DNA of 64,000 nt from Pararge aegeria (lineage: Eukaryota > Arthropoda > Insecta > Lepidoptera > Nymphalidae). Location: positions 11,557,501 through 11,621,500 of the forward strand of contig NC_053196.1 in NCBI RefSeq assembly GCF_905163445.1, in the 5' to 3' direction. Below, one piece after another: positions 31,721 through 40,236 of the stretch; position 1 is the first letter of the stretch; every line of letters begins with the position of its first letter. The notes beneath the pieces were generated by a model. That model did not search any database and had not been told where the DNA came from. It saw nothing but the letters and a program-made list of their open reading frames with translations. The position numbers were made by a program, and so were the translations under genes.

Positions 31721-31778
31721 GACATTTTAATCAAAATACTCCCTTGCTATTTATTATCTTTGTCTAGCACCTTAACTA

Positions 31779-32066
31779 AGTTGTGATAGCCTAGTGGTTA
31801 GAGCTTCGGCTTCCCTTTTAGGGGACCCAGTTCGATCCCCGGCACGCACCTCTAACTTTTCGGAGAAATATGCAGTATGGATTTAATCAGTTTAAATATC
31901 AATTGCTTTATCTGTCAATGAAAACATCGCGAGATAGCCTATATGCTTGGGAGTTGTTGTTGTAATCTTCTCAAAGGCGTGTGGAGTCTACAAATTCGCA
32001 TTTTGCCTGCGTAGTGGACTACGGCCTTAATGCTTCTTGTTCTGAGAGAAAACCCGGCGAGAGAAC
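31779..32066 (+). repeat. Metulj-like SINE
   Basis: 'ttgtgatagcctagtggttagagc', CAGTTCGATCCCCGGC and 'gtgtggagtctac' are visible. The distal part is decayed. Confidence 0.82.
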
Positions 32067-32309
32067 AGCTTAACTTAACTTAAAGATATTTTCCATCTAG
32101 CTAGCTCCTAGAGAGGTATATAAAATACGTTTGACCTTGGAGAAGAAACGATTGCTGCTGGACTTAAAACACTTGATAAACAATAAAAGAAAATATAATA
32201 CTATATAATATATAAAGTATAATTTTTTCTCGCCTGTTTATGTTTCATTGTTTGCACTGTCTCTCTTTCATGTTTTCTATTATTTATTTTTACCAAGGGT
32301 TGTCTGTAA
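32067..32309 (+). repeat. LINE 3' tail, left half of the Harbinger target site
   Basis: The sequence ending 'accaagggttgtctgTAA' continues logically at 36335 with 'TAAgagattgttttgcaataagactgcctttgcac'. This resembles the LINE 3' UTR word 'ggttgcctggaagaaatcgctatgtagcgataaggcc' (reverse of 38.35 kb). The transposon therefore landed in an older LINE tail. Confidence 0.6.
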
Positions 32310-32420
32310 TGGCGCATCCACACATGCCGCCGGCTTATGCCGCCGGGTTTGCCGCCGACTTTCAGACCGCCTTGCCGCTGACTTTGCCGCCGGCTTTACC
32401 GGCGGCCTGCAGTCGCGGTT
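32310..32420. promoter_or_regulatory. Harbinger left terminus: TIR plus GC-rich subterminal array
   Basis: After the 19-bp TIR, words of the form GCCGCCGG or GCCGCCG recur about every 12-20 bp (around 32327, 32339, 32351 and 32386). The last forms a small hairpin, GCCGCCGG-ctttA-CCGGCGGC (32386-32406). In Harbinger elements the nuclease and its Myb-like partner bind terminal and subterminal motifs; that these words are the sites here is inference. The array also lies just upstream of the nuclease start codon and may contain its promoter. Confidence 0.6.
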
Positions 32421-32481
32421 GCAATTTACGCAGTAGTGTTGTGACTTTCGTTGAAATTAGTCGTGTACGTAGAATCGAAAG

Positions 32482-32928
32482 ATGTTGGACTATGATATAG
32501 TTGCGTGTATCGCAAGTGTAGTGTTGTATGTCATTATTCATAAAAAGAACCGCAAAATCAAACGAAGATATTGGGTCAGACCAAGTCTTCGAAATAGGCC
32601 TAATGTGTCCCCGATACTTGAAGATTTTAGAAGGGACGACATAAACCGAAGAAATATTCGTTCGAAATTTAACACTTTTCTAAGGATCTCTAGTGAAGAA
32701 TTTGAAATATTACTGAATTTAACTGGACCCATGATATCAAAAACTGACACCCGCTGGAGAAATGCTGTGTCAGCTTCCGATCGACTAGCAATTACTTTGA
32801 GATACCTGGCTACAGGAGACTCTTATTTTTCACTCGGTACACTGTTTAAAGTGTCTCCACAAGTTATTTCTTTAATAATTCTAGATGTTTGTCAAACTTT
32901 GGTGTCTACATTATCCAATTATTTAAGG
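32482..32928 (+). CDS. PIF/Harbinger DDE nuclease, exon 1
   Basis: It starts at ATG 32482 and runs 149 codons to the donor AGG|GTAAGT at 32928/32929 (phase 0). This N-terminal part has a short hydrophobic stretch and then a basic stretch (KKNRKIKRRYWVRP). It continues with the helix-turn-helix-like region typical of HARBI1-type proteins (ISSEEFEILLNLTGPMI... SASDRLAITLRYLATGDS... LFKVSPQVISLII), roughly residues 65-140. In this family that region precedes the nuclease fold and may bind DNA. Splicing to the exon at 33594 is in frame and gives a 395-residue protein, close to the usual length for HARBI1-like nucleases. Confidence 0.9.
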
Positions 32929-33063
32929 GTAAGTACAAAATATCCGTAACACATTAGGTAGTTAGAAACTGAACACCTACATTAGAAAACAAAACAGACC
33001 ACATACATTCACACAGTTACGGCATGTACAAGACACAATTATAATATTTGATTTTATACTGTA

Positions 33064-33514
33064 GGGGAGAGTGCAATGGGTAACAGTGAATCAACTTTTT
33101 TGTAGAGCTAAATATTGCCACAATTTAACACTTTTAGAATGTGTTTTTATAATAAAGCCTGAGCAAAATCAATAAGGTACACACTGCCATAGCAATCTTA
33201 GGGCTACCTTTCTCAGGTTTATAGATATGACTATTTTTTTAAAGAAAGGATTTCCCTTTCTTTAAAAAAAATAGTCATATCTGATGACGCCATGTGACTT
33301 TTGATTCATATTAAATACTTTTTACAAACTGCAGCATTACATTTTTAAAACTTCAAAATATTTTGCTTTCATACTTACTTTTCCGTCGCACCCCGGTAGC
33401 GAGTCAAGGGCAATACAAAATAGAACGTAAAATGCTATATCGTGTAAATGTGCGCATTATATAGGCCGCGTTCGATCCACTGTACCCCTTGATCCACCGT
33501 TACCCACTCTCCCC
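33064..33514. mobile_element. MITE with GGGGAGAGTG ends in the nuclease intron (451 bp)
   Basis: The left end is GGGGAGAGTGCAATGGGTAAC and the right end in reverse is GGGGAGAGTGGGTAACGG, continuing as similar GTGAATCAA/GTGGATCAA on both sides. TA lies outside each end (33062-33063 and 33515-33516), consistent with a TA-targeting superfamily such as Tc1/mariner. A long near-perfect hairpin sits at its centre (33223-33282). Non-coding. Confidence 0.8.
33223..33282. repeat. Near-perfect hairpin of about 28 bp per arm at the MITE centre
   Basis: AGATATGACTATTTTTTT-AAAGAAAGG pairs with CCTTTCTTT-AAAAAAAATAGTCATATCT. There is one extra T/A and a 4-6 nt loop. Confidence 0.9.
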
Positions 33515-33593
33515 TACCTGGAACTTCACACACATTTTACATACATATAACTAGAACTAAACACACAAATATCACAAACAATTTTTTTTACAG

Positions 33594-34334
33594 ATGCCGA
33601 ATACACATGGAGAATGGCTATCAGTGGCTCGAAGTTTCATGCAGAAATGGAATGTACCTAATTGCGTAGGTGCCCTCGATGGGAAACATATACGTATACT
33701 ATGTCCAACTAATAGCGGTTCTGAGTTTTTTAATTATAAGTCATATTTCAGTATTGTTTTGCTAGCTTTAATCGATGCCAATTATAACTTTTTATACGTA
33801 GACATTGGATGTCAGGGCAGAATATCTGATGGTGGAGTTCTACGAAATTCAACTTTATTTGATATGATACGAGATGGAACTTTAAGTCTGCCACAAGCGA
33901 TTCCATTACAAGGGAGAAATACACCTGTACCTTTTTATTTCATCGGTGACGATGCTTTCCCCATCTCACAGAATATAATAAAACCGTTTTCTGGATATCA
34001 TGCAAAAGGATCACCTGAGAGGGTTTTTAATTATAGACTTAGTCGCGGGCGCATGGTTGTAGAAGACGCGTTTGGCATTTTATCTAATAAATTCAGAATT
34101 TTGCATTCACGCATTGGTTTACAAAATGAGAAAGCAAAAATTGTCGTGATGGCTTGTGTGCATCTGCATAATTTTATGAAGAGAAATGAAAGAACTACTG
34201 ATGGAGTTTTGAACGAAATGCAACAAAATATACCGCAGATCGCTCTAAATGTAGAACCAAGTGTAATTAGAAATGAGCTAAAATGTTATTTTCTATCGGA
34301 ACAAGGTCAGCTTCCTTGGCAATATCAAATATAA
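33594..34334 (+). CDS. PIF/Harbinger DDE nuclease, exon 2 (catalytic domain)
   Basis: 246 codons from the TTTACAG acceptor to TAA at 34332-34334. It carries the DDE_Tnp_4/HARBI1 catalytic landmarks. These are GALDGKH (first Asp, residue 178 of the spliced protein), YVDIGCQGRISDGG (second Asp, 219), GDDAFP (268-269) and VVEDAFGILSNKFRIL (catalytic Glu, 306), followed by ACVHLHNFM. The putative triad D178-D219-E306 is intact and the frame is unbroken, so the enzyme is probably functional. In the family this nuclease cuts at the TIRs and inserts at TWA sites, acting in the nucleus with a separate DNA-binding partner. Here that partner is the MADF protein encoded convergently 206 bp downstream. 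The ATG at 33594 is a normal Met codon within the spliced protein, not the start. Confidence 0.95.
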   Translation: MPNTHGEWLSVARSFMQKWNVPNCVGALDGKHIRILCPTNSGSEFFNYKSYFSIVLLALIDANYNFLYVDIGCQGRISDGGVLRNSTLFDMIRDGTLSLPQAIPLQGRNTPVPFYFIGDDAFPISQNIIKPFSGYHAKGSPERVFNYRLSRGRMVVEDAFGILSNKFRILHSRIGLQNEKAKIVVMACVHLHNFMKRNERTTDGVLNEMQQNIPQIALNVEPSVIRNELKCYFLSEQGQLPWQYQI

Positions 34335-34540
34335 TGTTTGAAAGAAATAAAATATGATTATTCAAATAATTGTTTTATTTAGGAATCAGAAACATGTATC
34401 AATAATTTTAAGCTTTTATTAAAATAAAATAATTTAACCGAAAATATAAACATTTATTTTAGTTTTAAGTAAAGGCATTGCGTTTTTCGTCATTTTAATA
34501 TGTAACCTTATTTTAATCTATTACACTATTTTCGGTTAAA
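34335..34540. terminator. Shared 3' region of the two convergent Harbinger genes
   Basis: AATAAA (about 34347) follows the nuclease stop. In the opposite direction, TTTATT-type signals (about 34374 and 34454) could serve the minus-strand gene. The sequence also contains two facing 'aataatttaaccgaaaatat'/'attttcggttaaattatt' arms (34427-34446 and 34529-34548). Confidence 0.55.
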
Positions 34541-35020
34541 TTATTTGGTTAAATTATTTTCCAAGACTTGTAACAGACTGTCACTTGTATTGACATCTGG
34601 GCTATTTTGCATTTCATAGTCTGATTGAACAGAGTAAGAGCGCGAAGTTGAGGGCGACGGTGACATTGCTAACGTTGTAGGTTGGCCGGTGAAGTATCCT
34701 GGACGAACATTTTGATAACGAAGAGGCTGAGTAGTATTACTAGTATCAAAATTCATCGAACCCATTCTCATTTCTGCTTCATAGATAATATTCTGGATTT
34801 GATGTTGTACTGTACACATCGTGTAATGATCCATCTTCCTCAACTTGCTACTTATATAGTCTGCAAATATAGCAGCATCATCGCGTTGCCTTGCATTAGA
34901 CGTGATCTCCCTCAGTAATTGCAAAGCTTCATCAACTTCAGGTTCTCTCTCTATATTTCGCTTTCGTGAAGTCCTTGTCGAAGGTAGCGTAGTCTGGGGA
35001 GTGATATTATCTTGAGAAGA
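34541..35020 (-). CDS. Harbinger MADF/BESS DNA-binding protein, exon 2
   Basis: On the minus strand this exon follows a TTTTTATTTTCAG acceptor at 35021-35022 and runs 159 codons to a stop at 34541. A basic cluster (SRKRN, near residue 136 of the spliced protein) could be a nuclear signal. Residues 168-201 (IFADYISSKLRKMD...QIQNIIYEAEM) have the spacing of a BESS motif, the protein-interaction module usually paired with MADF domains. The Ser/Pro/Thr-rich tail has no domain. Spliced to exon 1 in phase 0 the protein is 276 residues. Likely roles, by analogy with Myb-like partners of other Harbinger elements, are binding the element ends and bringing the nuclease to them; no direct evidence is visible here. 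Confidence 0.88.
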   Translation of the reverse strand, partial: SSQDNITPQTTLPSTRTSRKRNIEREPEVDEALQLLREITSNARQRDDAAIFADYISSKLRKMDHYTMCTVQHQIQNIIYEAEMRMGSMNFDTSNTTQPLRYQNVRPGYFTGQPTTLAMSPSPSTSRSYSVQSDYEMQNSPDVNTSDSLLQVLENNLTK

Positions 35021-35803
35021 CTGAAAATAAAAAGGAAATCTTATAAATAATTGCAAACAAGCTTCAATACTATATTTTGAATATATCCTATCAGTATGTA
35101 AATATTAAATAAAAACCAAGCTTATAAACATAACATGTATGTATAGTGTATACAAATAATTATGTAAGTTTAAGCTACATTTACTCAGTAAATAATTGAT
35201 ATTATTTCTTTATATATTTTTTTTCATCTTACATATCATACTTCATACTTCATACTAATATATACTAATATTATAAATGCGAAAGTGTGTTTGTTGGTTT
35301 GTCCTTGAATCACGCCGCAACAGAGCTACGGATCGACATGATTTTTTGCATGGGGATAGTTAAGGTCCTGGAGAGTGACATAGGCTACTTTTTATCCCGG
35401 AAAATCAAAGAGTTCCCAAGGGATTTTAAAAACTTAATCCACGCGAACGAAGTCGCGGGCATCAGCTAGTTGGCCATATATCACGTCCTCAAGTATTGCA
35501 AATGTCTCACCAGTAACCCTGTACACTCTTCACGAGCGCTTATTCCCGAATACTTCGCTTTCGGTAAGTGTTATGCCGACTACATAAGGTCAAAAACGAG
35601 AGTATGCTCGCCCGCGCTCCGTGGTATTATGTATTGTTACCGGGTTGTAGGTAGTAGGTATCTAAAATATTAATACGCGAAGCAAAAACTTTGTACCTAC
35701 CCCTATTAACGAAAATATTGCATAATGAAATATGTATTTTAAATTTATTATGGTCGACCAACTAGTCTACTTAGGTAATTATAAGAATTTGATGGGTACT
35801 TAC
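35021..35803 (-). other. Intron of the Harbinger MADF gene (783 bp)
   Basis: In gene orientation it begins GTAAGTAC (35803 downward) and ends TTTTCAG at 35021. It hosts a plus-oriented Helitron piece at 35260-35470, and perhaps another short unknown repeat at 35471-35700. Confidence 0.8.
35260..35470 (+). mobile_element. Non-autonomous Helitron in the MADF intron
   Basis: Begins 'tatactaatattataaatgcgaaagtgtg'. It passes the family words 'ggatcgacatgattttttgcatgggg', 'ggctactttttatcccggaaaatc' and 'cacgcgaacgaagtcgcgggc', and ends CAGCTAGT. This is a near-complete short copy of the abundant lepidopteran type. Confidence 0.88.
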
Positions 35804-36154
35804 ACTAGGTGTGTGGCTGTTCAGAGTCGGTACCGGTGCATTCTTGTCATTAAGAAATGATAACGCCTTATAAGCAAACCATTTCGGCAATTGAACATCA
35901 TCCCGTCCAGATCCACTCCTTTTAGATTCTTCAAATTTGCGTTTTTCTCGAAAATAATGGCTAGATAAATTCTTCAGTTTTCTCTCAATTTCTGTTGATG
36001 CTATGTTGAACACAGAAGCAATATCCCTAACAGCATCGTTTCTTTTGTTGCGATTCTTGAAATCCATATGCCTTGGGTTCCACAATAGTTCATTTTCTTG
36101 ATACTTTTCTATTAATAAAAGTACAGCACTATCATCCCAGTTAAATTCTGTCAT
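35804..36154 (-). CDS. Harbinger MADF/BESS DNA-binding protein, exon 1
   Basis: 117 codons from ATG (36152-36154) to the donor CCTAGT|GTAAGT. The first ~95 residues form a MADF-type (Myb/SANT-like) domain. It has WDDSAVLLLIEKYQENELLW at the N-terminus, then NKRNDAVRDIASVF, IERKLKNLSSHYFREKRKFEESKRSGSG and WFAYKALSFL. These are the conserved blocks that bind DNA in MADF proteins. The start codon is the only in-frame ATG near the element end, about 180 bp inside the right TIR. It is expressed away from the right terminus, so the GC-rich terminal array probably overlaps its promoter. Confidence 0.92.
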
Positions 36155-36334
36155 TTTGTTATTTAAATGAATACGACAACACTACCACTCCGTATCGAAG
36201 CCGCAAGCAAACTGCCGCCGGCACCAAAAGCCGCGCGTGCCGCAGGTAAAAGATGCATGAGCCGGCGGCATGGCCGGCGGCCCGGCCGCCGGCCATGCCG
36301 CCGGCCGTGCCGCCGGGCATGTGTGGATGCGCCA
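36155..36334. promoter_or_regulatory. Harbinger right terminus: GC-rich subterminal array and TIR
   Basis: Dense GCCGGCGG/CCGCCGGC words end in the 19-bp TIR. Positions 36261-36305 are a perfect palindrome: 22-bp arms around a single C. The left end has related words but no such long palindrome, so the termini are similar yet not equivalent beyond base 19. Open frames through this block on both strands (for example 36159-36371 -) only read the Gly/Ala/Arg-rich repeat and are not genes. Confidence 0.75.
36261..36305. repeat. Perfect GC-rich palindrome, 45 nt
   Basis: Arms GCCGGCGGCATGG...CGGCC and the exact complement are separated by one C. It is about 90% GC in an AT-rich locus. Confidence 0.95.
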
Positions 36335-36480
36335 TAAGAGATTGTTTTGCAATAAGACTGCCTTTGCACAAAACTGAGTTTAACTTTTATTTTTTAATTT
36401 TTTTTTCTTTTCTTGTATGTTTTTCGTATTGTTTCTAAGTTTATGCAATAAAGTATTCTAAATAAATAAAATAAAGAAAA
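36335..36480 (+). repeat. LINE 3' tail, right half of the Harbinger target
   Basis: Continues the tail broken at 32309: 'taagagattgttttgcaataagactgcctttgcac', a T-rich stretch and AATAAA motifs near 36449-36475. Confidence 0.6.
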
Positions 36481-36508
36481 GTAGACGAAATCGCGGATAA
36501 CAGCTAGT
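36477..36508 (+). mobile_element. Helitron 3'-end fragment
   Basis: 'gacgaaatcgcggataacagctagt' is the terminal 25 bases of the Helitron family, standing alone. Confidence 0.6.
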
Positions 36509-38081
36509 ATATTCTTATCGATACCAATCATTAATCTCTGTGCAAAATTATCACGATTGTAGCATATTTATATACAGTTGGCTTTCATATATTTTTACAA
36601 GCTTTATATTAAACTCCACGTAGGGCTGCTTGGAGGCAAATTTTCTAATTTGTAATTATTTTGTATATTTCAAATTAATATCTCATGTAAGTTTTTTGAT
36701 AATTACTGTTTTCAAATTATTCTGTTATAGTGTAGATGGGTCGAAGTTACCAAATAAAGAATTATTATTATATTTATTATTATATGCCTATTTAGATATG
36801 AATAGTTTAAATGCTTTTTGAATGTATAATAATAATTTCATATGCATGTGTAAAAATAATTACAAATAAACTGAAATATAAAAAGATTGCAAAGGATGAA
36901 GAAACTGACACACTCTCATATATAATATAAAAATCATCTTTTTAAAAAAACAATACGAGTAAGGTAAAGCTGCTAATTAAGCTTTCTCTCCGAGCACCAT
37001 CGTCACCATCGATAACCATAAAAAAAGAACCTTTCAAATATGGTGTCACTAACATCCATTAACAGCGTCCACCGAAATACCTCTATCACGTCTGACAGGT
37101 TCCTGCCGTCTCTAATAAACGAACCAATTCTACGCAACTACAACATCCCATACCATCTATAGCACCGTGAAATCCTCCACAATGCACACAAAAACCCCGA
37201 CAATAGAATTAACTACATTTAACTTCCTAACAATCACACAAAGAGCAGAAAATTTTAAAAACAATGTCCGAACAATGTTATTTATACGTGACAAAGGGAT
37301 AGAATTCTTTAGCAGTTTAACCATTCCCAGTATAGGACATACAATGACAGATTCCTTCAGGCTAATGACGTGCAGTGCTAGCCGCATTGTGGGACCTTTA
37401 TGGCACCCACGCGACACCAGAATGGAAATTAGTTACACTGTTTTGTCAACAGTTTGGTATTCCTCGAAGCACAGAGAAAATCGTATCAGTAAAAAACGGG
37501 ACGCGTGCCTGAGACACAAATTTCGTCAAGTTGCTATAACAAATAGAGTTTTTTAATTCAGTAAGTACCTTTAAAGTATCAAGTGCGAAGTCAAAAGTCA
37601 TTCCTAATTTCAATCTTAGTGCAGTTTTATTTTTTCAAGCAATTGCAAGATGTCGTTTACGCACGTTCTGGTACGGTAAGACATTGATTTAATATGTAAC
37701 TATCAGTTCGATTTTAAGACCTACTCCAATATTGCTAAAAAATAAATATGTATATTTCTGTAAAAGTTTTATTTCAAAACAGATAAGTATGTTATTTCTT
37801 GGATTCGATTTATCCTAATAACTGTTTTATTGTTATATTCTTTCGATTTACTTATTTTTGATACGTAAGTAAATTTATTATACCTATAGTCTATTTTCTT
37901 TTCTTTCGGCATTATTGAAAAAAGTAGAAACCTTTATACAACGAATAATTCCTTAGGTCTATTCAACATTGCTCTTATGCACGTTCATAGCAGTTATAAA
38001 GTATTTTCTAAGTAAGAGCATTTTAATTTAAATTCTTCAATTAGACAGGTTGGCAAATATTGGCCACCCTGCCCACAAAGT
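36509..38081. other. AT-rich intergenic DNA with one unexplained open frame
   Basis: The plus frame 37167-37556 (about 129 codons, first ATG at 37182) is the longest non-transposon frame outside the Runx exon. It is Thr/Ser/Arg-rich with no recognised domain, and its opposite strand is also open at 37157-37417. Base composition here is more even than around it. I cannot assign a function, and chance remains likely. Confidence 0.3.
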
Positions 38082-38235
38082 CGCTAAGCGATTTAGCGTT
38101 TCGGTACGTTCTCACGTAAAAACCGACTAGGGGTTTAGGTTTACTATAACTGTCTCGTTTAGCCTGTTACCATCTTAGACTGCATTATCACTTACAAACG
38201 GGTGAAATTGGGAGATTAGGAGAAATTGTAAGAAA
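38082..38235 (+). repeat. Third-family SINE, 3' part
   Basis: 'gcgatttagcgtttcggtacg', 'taaaaaccgactaggggttt', 'gttaccatcttagactgcattatcac'. Confidence 0.75.
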
Positions 38236-38251
38236 ATAAAAAATATATGAA

Positions 38252-38420
38252 TGAATGAATACACTTTTATTGTACACCAAAGAAACAAAAAGTAGTTACA
38301 AAGATATAAATACAATCAAGAGAGTACAATTTGGTGGCCTTATCGCTACATAGCGATTTCTTCCAGGCAACCAATGGCGTAAAAGGAAAAAACGTAGAAA
38401 AGAGGTAGGTGGTGCAATAT
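38252..38420 (-). repeat. LINE 3' tail
   Basis: Reverse orientation. 'cttttattgtacaccaaagaaa' (reverse of the AATAAAAG tail), 'agagagtacaatttggtggccttatcgctacatagcgatttcttccaggcaacc'. Nearly identical to 63000-63130. The open frame 38346-38609 is an artefact of this repeat. Confidence 0.8.
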
Positions 38421-38926
38421 ATGTAAGTAGTCCAATGGAAAAATTTTATGTACGCAACTATAACTAGTGTGATAACTAAATTCGTAAACTTTAAGGTAAA
38501 GATACGTAGCTTTCAAACGCGCCCTGGTTTGAGGAGTCCACAATAAACCTAGCTTAATATAGATAGTAAAGTAACATCGGTTTTCAGTAAATTTTGGTAG
38601 CGATTGCAATTTGCGAGCTTCTCGTTAACCCCCGAATGTTTGTCGGGTGACGGCGACGCATGTCGAAAATACTTAGTGGGGCCCCGCTCATTATAATCCT
38701 GCACAACGCCCTCCGCGGGTTTGCTTCGAACACACTACTATGAACACACTGCTGTGGAGGTGATATTCAATGGATTTCAATTTGGATTATCCTTTGGTAT
38801 CTACCGAATAAGAACCATTGATGAATTATTCAAAATAATTTCAAACGGTTATATATAATTTAATTATAATGTTTCCTCTTACAACATAGTTTTCATAAAG
38901 GCACTATGTTAAAAAGAGTTTTAGTA
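38421..38926. other. Intergenic DNA with a LINE 3' UTR remnant
   Basis: 'caaacgcgccctggtttgaggagtccacaataaacctag' (38514-38552) recalls the LINE 3' UTR at 2.8 kb in the same orientation. The rest, including a GC-rich patch at 38640-38730, is unassigned. Confidence 0.4.
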
Positions 38927-39312
38927 GGTGGCCATCCATTTAGGAAAACATAAGCTATGGTAAATTTAATTGTTATATCGTCGAGATAATTTGTATTACC
39001 TATACAGTGACTTTTTACCATTGTGACCATGGTAGCCACCATCGTCATTTAAGTTCGTATAGATAGTGTACGAATGATTTGTGGCCACCGACTACACTTA
39101 TTTTTTTTTAAAGATCTTTGCAATTACAAAAGATGTAGTGTGCGGCTATCCATACCAATATATGCTATGGTAATGTTCTATAGTACCTATATTTAATTTT
39201 AATACCGTCGAGTTAATTTATGTTATCTGTGCTATCTTTCTTACATTATCGTTTGAGTTAATATAGATTGCGTACGAATGACTTGTAGACTGCCGCCTAC
39301 GCTTATTTTTTT
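38927..39312. repeat. Ancient ~212-bp tandem duplication
   Basis: Two diverged copies start near 38927 and 39138. Matching words in the same order are 'ggccatcca'/'ggctatcca', 'gctatggtaa', 'taccgtcgag'/'tatcgtcgag', 'ttatgttatctgtgc'/'ttgtattacctatac', 'gtacgaatga(t/c)ttgt' and 'ccgactacacttatttttt'/'ccgcctacgcttatttttt'. Confidence 0.75.
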
Positions 39313-40157
39313 AATAAAACATGTTCGGCAATAAAATCAGGATTTTAAACTCAGGCGCAGTCGGAATTTAGTTTTAAAACCATTCGATCATACAGTTTTT
39401 GGATTAACCATGCAACTCTCTTTTGTCAGGTCGGTATAAATATTTTATTCTACGCAATGCATATCCACATTGGTGTGCCGAAATCAGTGAGTGTTAAGAG
39501 GGCGCAGAGAGCGGTGTGCCATTGTTATAATTTTCAATAAGGGGCGCGATCGAGGGGCATCGATCGAACGCATCTCGTGCATCTCCCGGGGACGCAGCGT
39601 GTGCAACCAACTATGAATATCCGGCAAACTATAACTCAAAGTTTAATATTTCGATGCATGAGATAGCAGAAATACAGAAGAAAAGATTCGATCGACAGTA
39701 AACAATTATATGATTTTATCCCTTTACCAGCTTTTTATCGGCTTTGCACGCTCAGGTTGCCTTTAAAAGATCATTTTAGTCCATCATAGCACTAAGTACT
39801 ATTCTGCATTCTGGTTTACTATTGTTTTTTTTTGTATAGCAGCAATAAAGTTTTTTTATCCTAAAAATGAACAAAACACTTGCATTATTAAAACTAAACC
39901 TACGAGCATCTACCCTACGCTTATTAAATTAAATCGGTAAATAATCAGCCGAATTTTTAAAATCACTGGTGCTTTGACAGTTTTGTCTTTCAATTAATGC
40001 TAAAAAACTTTTAATGAACATAACCGATATTTTGTTCACTAAATGACTTAGTTTATGCGTTGTTGTTTTAAGTCGTTCTGAATCTCTCCTAACAATTACA
40101 TAATAATGTAAGTTACGTGATATATGGTTTAAGATTATCCTGATATATATAAATAAC
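39313..40157. other. Intergenic DNA with a GC-rich island
   Basis: 39470-39620 is GC-rich with repeated ATCGA words ('gcgcgatcgaggggcatcgatcgaacgc'). It has no long frame and resembles unique regulatory DNA rather than a transposon. Confidence 0.4.
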
Positions 40158-40236
40158 ATAATAATAAATATACTACGATAGTACGAGAGTAAGCGTAGCT
40201 TGTGTTATAGGTACTAATATGACCGATGATTTTTTT
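40158..40236 (-). repeat. Second-family SINE fragment
   Basis: 'aatatactacgatagtac' and 'gagtaagcgtagcttgtgttataggtactaatatgaccgatga'. The rest is missing. Confidence 0.65.

Larger units (their letters stand above)
32929..33593 (+). other. Intron of the Harbinger nuclease gene (665 bp)
   Basis: It opens GTAAGTAC and closes with a T-rich tract and TTTTTACAG before ATG 33594. Two thirds of it is a nested MITE (33064-33514). Without that insertion the intron would be about 212 bp. Confidence 0.85.
32310..36334. mobile_element. Complete PIF/Harbinger transposon, 4025 bp
   Basis: The ends are perfect inverted repeats of 19 bp (TGGCGCATCCACACATGCC at 32310-32328, its complement at 36316-36334). 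They are flanked by TAA at 32307-32309 and 36335-36337, the 3-bp TWA-type duplication typical of PIF/Harbinger. Inside are the two genes expected of an autonomous member: a DDE nuclease on the plus strand and a MADF/BESS protein on the minus strand, transcribed toward each other. Both have open frames and canonical introns, so the copy may still be active. Both ends carry GC-rich subterminal arrays of CCGCCGGC-like words, unlike the AT-rich interior and flanks. A TIR-bearing MITE lies in the nuclease intron and a Helitron piece in the other intron. Confidence 0.95.

Noticed and set aside
32240..32500. Two overlapping plus-strand frames across the left Harbinger end
   Set aside because: They cross from flanking DNA through the TIR into the element, and their Ala/Pro-rich part is the subterminal array.
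33594..34334. Independent single-exon nuclease gene starting at ATG 33594
   Set aside because: The frame joins exactly in phase 0 to exon 1 through canonical GTAAGT and TTTACAG sites. The exon alone would lack the N-terminal region.
36159..36371. Two overlapping minus-strand frames, Gly/Ala/Arg-rich
   Set aside because: They read the GC-rich terminal array of the Harbinger element. Composition is forced by the repeat, and part lies outside the element.
38346..38609. 87-codon minus frame with hydrophobic end
   Set aside because: The end is a LINE 3' tail also present at 63.0 kb. Not a gene.
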